Below are positions 1 to 8,926 of a stretch of 64,000 nucleotides of DNA, in pieces. Position 1 is the first letter of the stretch, and the number at the start of each line of letters is the position of its first letter. The translations under genes were made by a program, and so were the position numbers. The DNA comes from Arthrobacter pascens (GTDB taxonomy: Bacteria; Actinomycetota; Actinomycetes; Actinomycetales; Micrococcaceae): the NCBI RefSeq assembly GCF_030815585.1, contig NZ_JAUSWY010000001.1, forward strand, positions 2,356,001-2,420,000. The letters are read 5' to 3'. The notes beneath the pieces are model-generated. The model worked only from the letters and a program-made list of their open reading frames with translations, had not been told where the DNA came from and ran no database searches.

Positions 1-293
1 AAGTCTGCCTGGTCCTGCCCGCCCTCTCCGCACTCGCCCAGGGCTACGAGGTCTACGTAGTCGCCGACGCCTCCGGCGGCGTCAGCGCCGAGGCCCACGA
101 CTTCGCCATCCAGCGCATGGCCGCCGCAGGAGCAGTTCCGGTCACCTGGGTCCAGGTCCTGCTCGAGCTCCAGCGCGACTGGGCACGGGGCGAGACCTAC
201 GTACCAGTGTCCGAGATCGTCAAGGCCCACGGCGGCGCCTATGGCCTGGGTATGTACTACGCCGGGGACTTCATCGGCGGAAATGCCGGCTGA
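1..293 (+). CDS. Isochorismatase-family cysteine hydrolase, 3'-terminal part
   Basis: Reading opens at the window edge (first full codon at base 3) and stops at TGA 291-293, leaving about 96 residues. It starts with VCLVLPALSAL, which matches the segment around the catalytic cysteine of isochorismatase/nicotinamidase-like hydrolases, followed by YEVYVVADASGG, also typical of the family. These enzymes hydrolyse small amides or vinyl ethers with a Cys-Asp-Lys triad; only the Cys part is visible here. The N-terminal half, with the Asp and Lys, lies outside the window. It is followed after 47 bp by the DoxX-family gene on the same strand. The substrate cannot be given. Confidence 0.75.
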   Translation, partial: VCLVLPALSALAQGYEVYVVADASGGVSAEAHDFAIQRMAAAGAVPVTWVQVLLELQRDWARGETYVPVSEIVKAHGGAYGLGMYYAGDFIGGNAG

Positions 294-340
294 CCACCCC
301 GAATGTCCTGACGTTATGGAATGAGTGAAGGGACCGGACC

Positions 341-865
341 GTGAATGACGATGTGGGCATCCTGCTGCTGCGGGTGGTCATCGGGCTGCTGATCGCCGGC
401 CACGGCGTGCAGAAAGTCTCTTTCCGTCTCGGCGGGAAGGGACTGCAGGGCGGCATCGACGAATTCAAGGCCGACGGCTTCCGCGGCGGCGCCTTCACGG
501 CGCTGGCCGCCGGCCTCGGCCAGATCGGATCCGGTCTCCTCCTCGCCCTGGGCGCCCTGACCCCGCTCGCGGCTATGGCCGCCATCGGGGTCATGACGGT
601 CGCCGTAACCGTCAAAACCGGCAACGGGCTCTGGGTCCAGCACGACGGGTACGAATTCCCACTGGTCCTGATTACCGTCGCCGCAGCCCTTGGCTTCACC
701 GGCCCCGGCGCCTACTCCATCGACGCATTCGTGGGCATCGACAACCCCCCGCTGTGGGCCGGAACCGCGGCACTGACCGTCGGCGTCCTCGCTGGACTCC
801 TCATGCGGTTGGTGCTCCACCGCGGCACCCCATCTGCCCCTGACACACATCAGGGGCAGGCCTGA
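341..865 (+). CDS. DoxX family membrane protein
   Basis: This 174-residue protein has four hydrophobic segments. It opens with ILLLRVVIGLLIAGHGVQK, the typical DoxX first helix with its GHG motif, and contains the loop LWVQHDGYEFPLVLI, also usual for the family. DoxX proteins are small integral membrane proteins linked to redox and thiol stress in actinobacteria, but their biochemical role is not settled. The start is GTG at 341, preceded by GAAGGGA. It lies between a hydrolase and a YoaK protein, and all three read in the same direction. Confidence 0.8.
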   Translation: MNDDVGILLLRVVIGLLIAGHGVQKVSFRLGGKGLQGGIDEFKADGFRGGAFTALAAGLGQIGSGLLLALGALTPLAAMAAIGVMTVAVTVKTGNGLWVQHDGYEFPLVLITVAAALGFTGPGAYSIDAFVGIDNPPLWAGTAALTVGVLAGLLMRLVLHRGTPSAPDTHQGQA

Positions 866-980
866 TCGGCCACGGAATCCTCCCGGCTTCGTGGACGGCC
901 CGAGGCGACTCGCCGCATAGCGCGCCGCCACCGCCTCGCAGTACCACCCCACGCAGTCCACTCACATCCAAGGAGCTCTC

Positions 981-1664
981 ATGAGTTCTCCCCCTCGAGG
1001 GATCTTCCTCTCGCTCAGTGCGCTCACCATCGCCACCGGCCTCGTGGACGCAGCAAGCGTTCTGGGCATGGGCGTCTTTGCGGCCAACATGACCGGCAAC
1101 ATCGTCTTCCTCGGTTTCTCCCTGGGCGGCGCCCCCGGATACTCCTTCATTGCGGCTCTGTTTGCCCTGGCCGGATTCCTGGTCGGCGCATTCGTCGCCG
1201 GACTGGTCGTCAAGGGCAAGTTCGAGTCCCGAAGAGCGGGACAAGCTCTGGGTGTTGAGTCCGCTGTTCTTGTCGCCGCGGCATTGGCTGCATGGCTCAC
1301 TGGTGCCGATGGATTGGACGGGTGGCCAGACTGGGTCGTGCTCGCGGTGCTGGGCGCAGCCATGGGGCTGCAGAACGCGATCTCGCTGAAGTCGGGTGTC
1401 ACTGACATGAGGACCACGGTGCTCACCCTCACCCTGACTGCGTTGGCGTCCGACCTGGCCCGCGGAAAGAACGATCAGGCCGGCATTCGAATCTACTCTG
1501 TGGTCCTGCTGCTCGTGGGCGCTCTTGGCGGGACACTGCTGCTCTTCTGGGCCGGGCTGACCTGGACTATTGCCGCTGCCGCCCTGTTCGTGGGGATTGC
1601 CGCAATCCTTATAGCACGTACCCGCTCTGCCGCGCTGGGCGCGACCGCCGGCGGAGGCGGCTAA
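981..1664 (+). CDS. YoaK family (DUF1275) membrane protein
   Basis: The 227-residue protein begins after a clear AAGGAG ribosome site. It shows the DUF1275 pattern: ATGLVDAASVLGMGVFAANMT near the N-terminus, then GLQNAISLKSGVTDMRTT near residue 135, within about six membrane helices. Family members are predicted small transporters of unknown substrate. The gene ends 150 bp before the end of the convergent MarR gene. It looks intact. Confidence 0.85.
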   Translation: MSSPPRGIFLSLSALTIATGLVDAASVLGMGVFAANMTGNIVFLGFSLGGAPGYSFIAALFALAGFLVGAFVAGLVVKGKFESRRAGQALGVESAVLVAAALAAWLTGADGLDGWPDWVVLAVLGAAMGLQNAISLKSGVTDMRTTVLTLTLTALASDLARGKNDQAGIRIYSVVLLLVGALGGTLLLFWAGLTWTIAAAALFVGIAAILIARTRSAALGATAGGGG

Positions 1665-1816
1665 AGGGGGCAGCCCGCCTAAGCCAAATCAAACCCGTCG
1701 GCGCTCCGGCCGGCAGAACCGGGTGCCGGGACCGACCCGATGCCCAGCGCCGATAGGCTGGCAGATGAGCCGCCGTTTCCCAGGGCAGATTCCTACCCGT
1801 TCAGAGTTTCCGACTG

Positions 1817-2284
1817 TTACGCCGCGTTGGCCTCGCGCAGTTCTGCCATCGCTTCAGCGACCAAGACCGCCCTGTCCGCGCCGAGAACGTCGATATAGGT
1901 TTTCTGGACGATGTCTGTGACGAGGCAACGAAGCTCCTCCGCCTGCTCGGCCCCTGCGTCGGTCAGCTCCAGGTAGATCACCCTGCGGTCGTCAGCGCAA
2001 GGGTTGCGCGCGGCGAGGTTTCGTTTTGCCAGCCGGTCCGCAATTTTGGTGACACCGCCGGTGCTGAAGGCCGCCTCGCGGGCCAGCGCCGCCATTGGCA
2101 TCCGGTGGCCCGGGGCTCGCGTCAGCCGCAGCAGCGTCTCGGCTTCGGCGGGATCCAGGGAGAACGCGGCCGCCACCGCCTTGTGCAGCTTCTTATTCGT
2201 GTTTTGGAAACCCTCGATGACAAGCCCCCACTGCGATACGGCATCGAGGTCGCGGCTGGCTGCTGCAGATATTTGCTGGGTCAT
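1817..2284 (-). CDS. MarR family repressor, MhqR-like by context
   Basis: This 155-residue protein has a central winged helix: AETLLRLTRAPGHRMPMAALAR, a recognition helix around STGGVTKIADRL, and the wing ADDRRVIYLELTDAG. These are MarR signatures. It is divergent from an MhqO-like dioxygenase gene and an MhqD-like hydrolase gene, the set that MhqR controls in Bacillus subtilis in response to quinones and catechols. The 215 bp between the divergent genes holds strong palindromes, described separately, which are candidate binding sites. The regulatory link is inferred from this arrangement. The start at 2284 has GGAAGGGA upstream. Confidence 0.8.
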   Translation of the reverse strand: MTQQISAAASRDLDAVSQWGLVIEGFQNTNKKLHKAVAAAFSLDPAEAETLLRLTRAPGHRMPMAALAREAAFSTGGVTKIADRLAKRNLAARNPCADDRRVIYLELTDAGAEQAEELRCLVTDIVQKTYIDVLGADRAVLVAEAMAELREANAA

Positions 2285-2389
2285 CAGGTAGTCCCTTCCA
2301 AGCCCTATGGTACACGCCTCAGCATCTACTTACTAGCAGATTGTTTACCAGTAAGGAATCTCCGGAATTTTGCGGGACGAGCGGACTTG

Positions 2390-2427
2390 TTGACGTAAAT
2401 AGTTTCCTAGGAAATAATATTCTAGAA
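2390..2427 (+). promoter_or_regulatory. Candidate promoter with MarR operator palindromes
   Basis: A possible -35 box TTGACG (2390-2395) and -10 box TAATAT (2415-2420) lie 80 bp before the dioxygenase start. The spacing is 19 bp, longer than ideal. A perfect 12-bp palindrome, TTTCCTAGGAAA (2403-2414), sits between the boxes, and an 8-bp palindrome, TTCTAGAA (2420-2427), follows the -10 box. Protein bound here would block transcription, which fits autoregulated MarR repression. Confidence 0.45.
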
Positions 2428-2499
2428 AGATGCGTTTGCATGAACATCACCGGCCAGGGCTTCCTGACCGGGTCAGTCCAAAAACCATGGAGGGTCAAC

Positions 2500-3471
2500 A
2501 TGACCGCGAATACTTCAGGCCTGCACCACGTCACAGCCATTGCCGGCGAGCCGCAGGCCAATATCGATTTCTACGTAAAGGGCCTGGGCCTGCGCCTGGT
2601 GAAGAAGACGGTCAACTTCGATGACCCTTCCACGTACCACCTGTACTACGGCGACGAGGCCGGCCAGCCGGGCTCGCTCATGACATTCTTCCCGTGGCGG
2701 GGCATCGCACCGGGCCGGATCGGTACAGGGCAGTCCACCTCCACCGCCTTCTCCGTCCCGGAGGGAACCCTGGGCTGGTGGCAGAACCACTTCAAGGCCC
2801 TGGGCGTCGAATCCAGCATCACCCGAGCCTCGGCTGAGGAGGAGCGCCTCTCCCTGCGCGACCCGGACGGGCTGCAGCTGGACCTGGTCGCCTCCTCCAC
2901 GATCGATCCCCGGAACCCCTGGGATTCGGCCTCCGTGCCTGCCGAGTACGCCGTGCGCGGCCAGCACTCCTCGGTGCTCACCGTCGCCAACCCGGACAAG
3001 ACTGTGGCCGTGCTGACCGAGGACCTCGGCCTGCACCTGGTCGGGACCTCCGGTAACCGCACCCGCCTTGCCGCCGGCAACGGCGGCGCGGGAAACATCG
3101 TCGACGTTATCGCGGACCCCAAGGCCCGGCCTGGCCTCACCGCCGGCGGCACCGTCCACCACATCGCCTTCCGCGTCCCTGACGTCGCCACCCAGGAGAT
3201 ATGGCGCCAAGAACTGGCCGGACGCGGTTTCCACGTCACGGAGATCCTGGACCGCCAGTACTTCACGTCCATCTACTTCCGCGAACCCGGCGGCGTGCTG
3301 TTCGAAATCGCCACCGACACCCCCGGTTTCGACGTGGACGAACCGCTGCTGGAACTCGGCCGCTCCCTGAAACTGCCGCCATGGCTCGAGCCCTCCCGCG
3401 AGGCGATCGAACACTCGGTGGCCCGGATCCAGCTACCGGCCGAAAACAACCCCGCACTGGCAGGACGGTAG
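2500..3471 (+). CDS. mhqO: Ring-cleaving dioxygenase / glyoxalase-type protein, MhqO-like
   Basis: The 323-residue protein has two vicinal-oxygen-chelate (VOC) modules. The first begins GLHHVTAIAGEPQANIDFYV, and the second holds TVHHIAFRVPDV near residue 215 and GVLFEIATDTPGF near residue 265. The paired His and Glu residues (HHVT, HHIAF, LFEIAT) are the expected metal ligands. MhqO-type proteins are thought to open hydroquinone or catechol rings during quinone detoxification. I placed the start at ATG 2500 because GGAGG lies just upstream and homology begins there; an upstream in-frame ATG at 2341 has no good ribosome site. It is divergent from the MarR gene and 6 bp ahead of the hydrolase, so the two enzymes are probably co-transcribed. 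Confidence 0.82.
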   Translation: MTANTSGLHHVTAIAGEPQANIDFYVKGLGLRLVKKTVNFDDPSTYHLYYGDEAGQPGSLMTFFPWRGIAPGRIGTGQSTSTAFSVPEGTLGWWQNHFKALGVESSITRASAEEERLSLRDPDGLQLDLVASSTIDPRNPWDSASVPAEYAVRGQHSSVLTVANPDKTVAVLTEDLGLHLVGTSGNRTRLAAGNGGAGNIVDVIADPKARPGLTAGGTVHHIAFRVPDVATQEIWRQELAGRGFHVTEILDRQYFTSIYFREPGGVLFEIATDTPGFDVDEPLLELGRSLKLPPWLEPSREAIEHSVARIQLPAENNPALAGR

Positions 3472-3477
3472 GCCCTG

Positions 3478-4119
3478 ATGAACGCCGCAACCACCCCCGT
3501 CACGAGCTGGCCGCACGTCTTCAGCCCCGGTGAGGCAGGCTCCCCGGTGCTGCTGATGCTTCACGGCACCGGCGGGAACGAACACGAGATCGCCGCACTC
3601 GCCGCGGAACTCCACCCCGACGCCGGAGTCCTCGCACCCCGGGGGCAAGTTCAGGAACACGGCATGCTCCGCTGGTTCCGCCGGCACGGCGAAGGCAATT
3701 TCGACGTGGACGACGTGATCGCCCGCGCCGCGGACCTGGCCGCCTTCCTGGACGCGGCGCGGGAGCACTACAACCTCGGCAACAGGCCCGTAATAGCAGT
3801 CGGGTTTTCCAACGGCGCCAACATCGGCCTGGCCACAGCCATCCTCCACCCCAAGACCCTGGACCGGGTCATCGCCTTCTCCGGCATGTACCCCTTCGGC
3901 GACCGGGAAGGCGCCGCTGACCTGGTCGGCAGCAGGCTGTTGATCCTGAACGGCGAGGCCGACTCCATGGCCCCGCTCACCAGCGTCAACACGCTCATGG
4001 CCGCCCTGCGCCAAAACGGTGCCGAGGCCGAGCAGGTGCTTCGCCCCGGAGGGCACGGCATCGCGCACACGGACCTGGACGCCGCAAAAGAGTGGCTCGC
4101 AACGGTCCTCGTACAGTAA
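3478..4119 (+). CDS. mhqD: Alpha/beta hydrolase (phospholipase/carboxylesterase family), MhqD-like
   Basis: The 213-residue serine hydrolase has the oxyanion-loop motif LLMLHGTGGNEHE near residue 25, the nucleophile elbow GFSNGAN (Ser near residue 105), an acid around NGEADSMAPL (near residue 160), and a late histidine in GGHGIAHTD. Length and motifs fit the carboxylesterase group that includes MhqD and YodD, usually encoded next to MhqO-type dioxygenases. The start lies 6 bp after the dioxygenase stop, so co-transcription and MarR control are likely. The natural ester substrate is unknown. Confidence 0.82.
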   Translation: MNAATTPVTSWPHVFSPGEAGSPVLLMLHGTGGNEHEIAALAAELHPDAGVLAPRGQVQEHGMLRWFRRHGEGNFDVDDVIARAADLAAFLDAAREHYNLGNRPVIAVGFSNGANIGLATAILHPKTLDRVIAFSGMYPFGDREGAADLVGSRLLILNGEADSMAPLTSVNTLMAALRQNGAEAEQVLRPGGHGIAHTDLDAAKEWLATVLVQ

Positions 4120-4143
4120 GAGGACGCTGGCCCAACCGGAGAC

Positions 4144-5721
4144 GTGAAAGGACATCGCGTGGAATCACCCTGGGCGCCGCTTCGGCGGCGCACGTTCTTC
4201 ATCCTGTGGATGGCACAACTTGGTTCCAACGTCGGTTCCTGGATGCAAACGGTCGGCGCGCAGTGGTACCTGGTGGAGTCCGGCGCCAGTCCCACAGTCA
4301 TCGCGCTGGTCCAGACAGCGAACTTGGCACCCGCCCTGCTGCTGTCGCTCATGGCCGGGGTGCTGGCCGATTCCTTCGACCGTCGGAGGCTGATCATTGG
4401 CACGAACATCTTCGCGGCTCTGGCTGCGGCGGCCCTGACACTCAGCGCTGCGTCCGGGCTCCTCGAGCCCGCCTCGCTCCTGGTTTACACCTTCCTTATC
4501 GGGGCTGGCGTTGCGCTGAGCTCCCCCGCATGGCAGGCCATCCAACCGGATCTGGTACCGCGGGCCGAAATTCAGGCAGCCTCTGCATTGGGCGGAGTCA
4601 CGGTGAACGCGGCACGTGCCGTTGGGCCGGCCGCAGCCGGTGTCCTCGTCGCGGTGGCTGGCCCGGCCTTTGTTTTCGGACTCAACGCCCTTTCCTTCCT
4701 TGGAGCCGCGGCAGCGGTCTACAGCTGGCGAACCCCGCGGAGGGACCTCGCGGATCGGGAGCGCGTCCACGAAGCACTGGCCGCGGGGATACGCTACATC
4801 CGCTCCGCACCCCGGATCCGGCGCATTCTGCTCCGCACAGCATTGTTTACAACACCGGCCAGCGCCCTGTGGGCGTTGCTTCCCATCGCCGCAAACGGGC
4901 ACCTCGACATCGGCTCGGCAGGCTACGGGCTGCTGCTCGGAGCGCTCGGCGCCGGTGCACTTCTTGGCGTTGTTGTCCTGCCCCGGGTCCGGAACCGGAT
5001 CACGAACGACACCATCCTGGCAGGCTCCGCTCTCCTGTTCGGCGCGGGAACCGCCGCCGCGGCGTTCATGCCGCCGCTGCCTGTGGCAGCACTCATGGTC
5101 GTGGCCGGAGCAGCATGGATAGGCAATCTCTCAACCTTCGGCGCCGTCACGCAGTTGACCCTCCCAGCCTGGGTACGGGCCCGCGGAATGTCCACATACC
5201 TGCTGGTAATGGCAGGCACGCAAGCTCTCGGGGCGCTGGCCTGGGGCTCTATCGCAACCCTCTTCGGCTACGAACTGGCTCTGGCCGTCAGTGCAATCCT
5301 GCTCCTAGCCACCGCGGCCAGCATCTTCATCTGGCCCCTGCTCCCCGGAACCGGTCAACTCGACCGTACGGTCTCCGGCCCCGGCGAACATACACCAACC
5401 CAGACAGGTGCCATTGACCCTGGCACCGGCCCGGTCACCGTGATCATCACCTACCGTCCTGACCCAGACCTCCTGGAGCAGTTCACCGCAGCCATGGAGC
5501 AAGTGGAACTAACACTCCGGAGGACCGGGGCAACAGACTGGAAACTTACCCGCCAACTCGGGCAACCAGGATCATTCGCCGAAATCTACACCCTGCCCAC
5601 CTGGCGTGAATACCAACGCCAGGAAGAAGAACGGATCACCGGGGAAGACCGCCGCCATTTCGACCGGGCACGCGAAACCTGCCTGGAGGAACCCACCCAA
5701 AACTGGTATCTGCCGGCCTAG
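4144..5721 (+). CDS. MFS exporter with C-terminal ferredoxin-like (ABM-type) domain
   Basis: The 525-residue protein is a major-facilitator transporter of the MFS_3/EntS-like group (transmembrane secretion effector family). Residues 10-400 form about 12 helices, opening with FFILWMAQLGSNVGSWMQTV and carrying DSFDRRRL in the loop between helices 2 and 3. Residues about 425-525 are soluble and start VTVIITYRPDPD, resembling the antibiotic-monooxygenase-like tail seen in many proteins of this family. The start is uncertain: GTG 4144 gives the longest form, but GTG 4159 has the better ribosome site (AAAGGA). It lies 24 bp after the hydrolase and may export quinone-like or other toxic compounds as the third gene of that operon; this is inference. 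Confidence 0.78.
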   Translation: MKGHRVESPWAPLRRRTFFILWMAQLGSNVGSWMQTVGAQWYLVESGASPTVIALVQTANLAPALLLSLMAGVLADSFDRRRLIIGTNIFAALAAAALTLSAASGLLEPASLLVYTFLIGAGVALSSPAWQAIQPDLVPRAEIQAASALGGVTVNAARAVGPAAAGVLVAVAGPAFVFGLNALSFLGAAAAVYSWRTPRRDLADRERVHEALAAGIRYIRSAPRIRRILLRTALFTTPASALWALLPIAANGHLDIGSAGYGLLLGALGAGALLGVVVLPRVRNRITNDTILAGSALLFGAGTAAAAFMPPLPVAALMVVAGAAWIGNLSTFGAVTQLTLPAWVRARGMSTYLLVMAGTQALGALAWGSIATLFGYELALAVSAILLLATAASIFIWPLLPGTGQLDRTVSGPGEHTPTQTGAIDPGTGPVTVIITYRPDPDLLEQFTAAMEQVELTLRRTGATDWKLTRQLGQPGSFAEIYTLPTWREYQRQEEERITGEDRRHFDRARETCLEEPTQNWYLPA

Positions 5722-6009
5722 AAGACCCAGAGGTCCGTTCCAGACCCACACGCCGGTACATGCCCCCACGAGCACTGAACACCGGACCAAACGCCATCAC
5801 AGACAGCTAGCAAGCCCTCGAAGAGACAGCCGACGGGTTCATCCGGTTCCAACCGGAAAGAGCGTAAACGCCCACGCCCGTCATCCGGGCCTCGTCTCTG
5901 CCGATAGCGGTGGCAGACAAATCTCAATAAACAGGGGCTTTTGCAATGTCCCACAGGTCAGCTGCATTTGCGGCGGACTATTAACTCTGGAAACTAGAGG
6001 TAACCACTG

Positions 6010-7494
6010 ATGACCAAACCCGAACAATCGGCCGCGTTACGGGCCGATACGCACGGATTGCATCGCCAACTCAGCGGTCGCCAACTAAGCATGATGGGGT
6101 TAGGCGGGGCGATCGGAACCGGTTTGTTTCTTGGTTCCGGACTGGCCATTTCCCAGGCAGGTCCTGCCACCATCATTGCCTACATCGTCAGCGGGCTTGT
6201 GACCCTCGTAGTTGCATGGGCCCTTGCCGAAATGACGGTGGTGCATCCCACGGCCGGCGCCTTTGGTGTGCTTGCCCATGCCTATATTGGACGCTGGGCG
6301 GGCTTCGTAGTCCGCTGGACCTATTGGGCCGTGCTCTCCATCGCCGTTGGCGGCGAAGTTGTCGCCGCAGGTATTTATGTCCGTTTTTGGTGGCCCGAGA
6401 TTCCGCTGTGGCTGACTACCATAGTCTTCTCAGCGGCCATCCTTGCCGTGAACGCCGGAGCCGTTAAGACCTTCGGCAAGGTTGAGTACTGGTTCTCGAT
6501 GATCAAGGTCAGTGCAATTGTTGCCTTCATCCTCTTGGGGCTTGCTCTCATCTTCTTCGGATTGCCGAGCCAGCCGCCGACAGGGATGCATAACCTGGTT
6601 TCCAACGGAGGATTCATGCCCCACGGCATTCAGGGTCTCCTTCTGGCGATGGTGTTCGTGATCTTCAGCTTCCTCGGCACCGAGGTAGTCTCCGTGACTG
6701 CTGCGGAGTCGGAGAACCCTGTTCGCGACGTAGTTCGTGCTACCAAGTCCATGGCCTTCCGGCTCTGCCTCTTCTACATCCTCTCCATCACCATCGTTCT
6801 GGCTGTTGTTCCGTGGACGCAGACTGCCCAGGTCGGCAGCGACATCACGGCCAGCCCTTTCGTCATGGTCTTCTCAGCAGCCGGGGTCCCTGCAGCTGCG
6901 GGCATCATGAACTTCGTGGCGCTGACGGCGGCGCTTTCGGCAGCCAATGCCAACCTGTACGTGACATCGCGCATGCTGCACTCACTGGCTGCGCACAATT
7001 ACGCACCCACGTGGACGGGAAAGCTGACAAAGGGTGGCGCTCCCCTCCGTGCGCTGCTGATCAGTTCCATCGGGCTGTTGATTGCAGCGGTCATCTCGCT
7101 GGTCGCCGCTGACACCGCAGATCTGGCACTGTTCGGCGTGGCCGTCTTTGGCGCACTGGTGGTATGGATTCTGATCCTCGTCACGCACATGCGCTTCCGG
7201 GTCCTCCGGACCCGACACAATCTTCCAGCGTCTCCGGCCCGGCTCAGTGGGGCTCCGATCACCACAGCTCTGGCCATGCTGTTTGTGGGAGCAGTTCTGG
7301 TTTCGACCCTCTTCATCGACAGCCTGAGGTGGGCCTGGGTGGCTGGTCTGCCGTTCTTTGCCCTGGTGCTAGGTGCCTACTTCTACGTCGACAGGCGCAC
7401 AAAGGGTACCGGCGAACGCTATGACCCGTTGGCCGAGGAAATCCAGAGTGCCGATGCGTTGCTTGAGGAGGACGTCGTTTGGGGTGCGAGGTGA
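6010..7494 (+). CDS. Amino acid permease, APC superfamily
   Basis: The 494-residue protein has about 12 membrane helices and the amino acid permease signature GLGGAIGTGLFLGSG near residue 35, followed by SQAGPATIIAYIVSG and a helix containing FLGTEVVSVTAAESENP near residue 225. These are typical of proton-coupled permeases of the AnsP/GabP/CycA group. The specific amino acid is not readable. It starts from an ATG preceded by AGAGGTAACC. It is monocistronic by spacing, with 288 bp upstream and 181 bp downstream, and no regulator beside it. Confidence 0.82.
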   Translation: MTKPEQSAALRADTHGLHRQLSGRQLSMMGLGGAIGTGLFLGSGLAISQAGPATIIAYIVSGLVTLVVAWALAEMTVVHPTAGAFGVLAHAYIGRWAGFVVRWTYWAVLSIAVGGEVVAAGIYVRFWWPEIPLWLTTIVFSAAILAVNAGAVKTFGKVEYWFSMIKVSAIVAFILLGLALIFFGLPSQPPTGMHNLVSNGGFMPHGIQGLLLAMVFVIFSFLGTEVVSVTAAESENPVRDVVRATKSMAFRLCLFYILSITIVLAVVPWTQTAQVGSDITASPFVMVFSAAGVPAAAGIMNFVALTAALSAANANLYVTSRMLHSLAAHNYAPTWTGKLTKGGAPLRALLISSIGLLIAAVISLVAADTADLALFGVAVFGALVVWILILVTHMRFRVLRTRHNLPASPARLSGAPITTALAMLFVGAVLVSTLFIDSLRWAWVAGLPFFALVLGAYFYVDRRTKGTGERYDPLAEEIQSADALLEEDVVWGAR

Positions 7495-7675
7495 GGTATT
7501 CGCGGAGCCCCTGAGGCATAGCTCACGCGTCCGTGGCCGGATGCTTCAGACCCCGAGTCAACAAAAGCCGGGCAGTTCCAACGCCATAATGGCTACATCG
7601 GATGGCTCATCACACCACTCACTCGACAGTAGAGAACCAGTCGAGTAGCCAAGGACCGACGAAGGAAGCAGGATC

Positions 7676-8065
7676 ATGCTCGCACTCTGGATAGTCCTGG
7701 CCCACCTCGTAGGCGACTACGTCATCCAGTCACACTGGATGGCGACAGAGAAGACCAAGCACTGGCTGCCTGCCATCGTCCACGGCGTGACCTACACGCT
7801 GCCGTACGCACTGATCACCCAGTCACCCCTGGCGCTCGTCGTCATAGGCGGGACGCACATCATCATCGACAGGTTCCGCCTCGCACGCCACGTCGCATGG
7901 CTGAAGAACCAGCTCGGACCCAAGCGCTCACGCCCACGCTGGGCTGACGCCAAGGCCACCGGATACCCATCAGAGACACCAGCATGGCTAGCCGTCTGGC
8001 TCATGATCATCACCGACAACACCATCCACTTACTGATCAACACAGCAGCCATCCTCTGGATGTAG
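7676..8065 (+). CDS. DUF3307 domain membrane protein
   Basis: The 129-residue protein begins LWIVLAHLVGDYVIQSHWMA and contains GGTHIIIDRFRLARH, both DUF3307 hallmarks (HxxxDxxxQ near the N-terminus and a second HxxxDR). It has three or four hydrophobic stretches. DUF3307 proteins are small membrane proteins of unknown function, often found in phages and plasmids, so its presence fits a mobile replicon. The start at 7676 has GGAAGCAGGATC upstream. Both neighbours are unrelated. Confidence 0.75.
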   Translation: MLALWIVLAHLVGDYVIQSHWMATEKTKHWLPAIVHGVTYTLPYALITQSPLALVVIGGTHIIIDRFRLARHVAWLKNQLGPKRSRPRWADAKATGYPSETPAWLAVWLMIITDNTIHLLINTAAILWM

Positions 8066-8254
8066 CCATTCCAAGAGCCAAGCACATCTACGCCAGGTCA
8101 GGCTGCCCCAACACTGCAACAGGTGCCCCGACGACGCCGAGGAACTCACCAAAACTATCCCACTGAAAATATACGATGCACTGCTCAGCCAACGCCCGGT
8201 TCACGGCGGGAATGTCCAGGAAGGCAGGGTCATAAGGCGCAAACGGAGCCGGTT

Positions 8255-8631
8255 ATTTCAGACCCTGGGCACGGGCATTAGTTCCGCACTCGTGGTCAAC
8301 GGCCAGCTGGTCCCAAACACCGAGTTTGGTCATCTTGAGCTTGACGGGGTTGATGCTGAGACCCGAGCATCAGCAGCGGCCCGGGAAAGAGACGGTCTCG
8401 ACTGGCGCGAATACTCAGCAAGACTCCAACGGTACTTTTCCCATTTGGTGTTCCTTTGATCACCCGATCTGATCATTGTCGGGGAGGATCTCAGCGCGTA
8501 GCCAAGACTTCCTCCCACTACTTCAGCTCAACACCCCGCTGGTCCCGGCCGAACTGCGGAACACAGCAGGGATGATCGGCGCAGCAGTCAACACGGACGC
8601 TGCCCTTCGGCAGGGCCATTCCTTTGACTGA
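8255..8631 (+). pseudogene. ppgK: Polyphosphate glucokinase (PpgK) fragment, broken
   Basis: The conceptual reading gives TLGTGISSALVVNGQLVPN, then EFGHLELDG, ETRASAAARERDGLDW and LQRYFSHLVFL. All match the C-terminal half of actinobacterial polyphosphate glucokinases (ROK family). A TGA at 8457-8459 interrupts SPDLIIVGG, a frameshift follows near 8490-8510, and the match resumes as FLPLLQLNTPLVPAELRNTAG up to TGA 8629-8631. The N-terminal half, with the phosphate-binding motifs, is absent; upstream bases give no similar reading. The chromosome probably holds an intact copy elsewhere. Confidence 0.7.
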
Positions 8632-8926
8632 CCGTCGTTCTCCCTGCAGGGAGCCCACTCTCTCGTTAATCCCGGCGAAAGCGCCCTCTCGGCGGGCTTT
8701 CCAGCCAATCTAGGTTCATGCCGTTACTGGCTCGATCAGTCGTGGTCCTTCGTCAGGCTCCGGATTCGGCGGGGAGCTCCGCCCACGGCCAACGACAAGA
8801 CCGTCTGAAAACCCTGAAGCGCATGGCGCTGACGACTCTGGTGCCAAAGGTGGCCTATTATGCTGTTAAGCGGCGTCACGAATCGGTAAGTCGGAAGGCC
8901 GATCCGCACCATGCCACGGGAGAGGG

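Noticed and set aside
314..961. Long minus-strand frame opposite the DoxX gene
   Set aside because: It is antisense to a well-supported membrane protein and is only rich in Gly, Asp and Arg, as expected for the complement of high-GC coding DNA.
2515..3414. 299-codon minus-strand frame opposite the MhqO-like gene
   Set aside because: It mirrors the third-position GC bias of the real gene and has no conserved motif or ribosome site.
4092..5417. 441-codon plus-strand frame overlapping the MFS gene
   Set aside because: It is Arg/Pro/His-rich with no membrane segments or motifs; the overlapping MFS frame explains the sequence fully.
5888..5910. Short stem TCTGCC/GGCAGA before the amino acid permease
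   Set aside because: Six-base arms with a nine-base loop and no T-run are common by chance in this composition.
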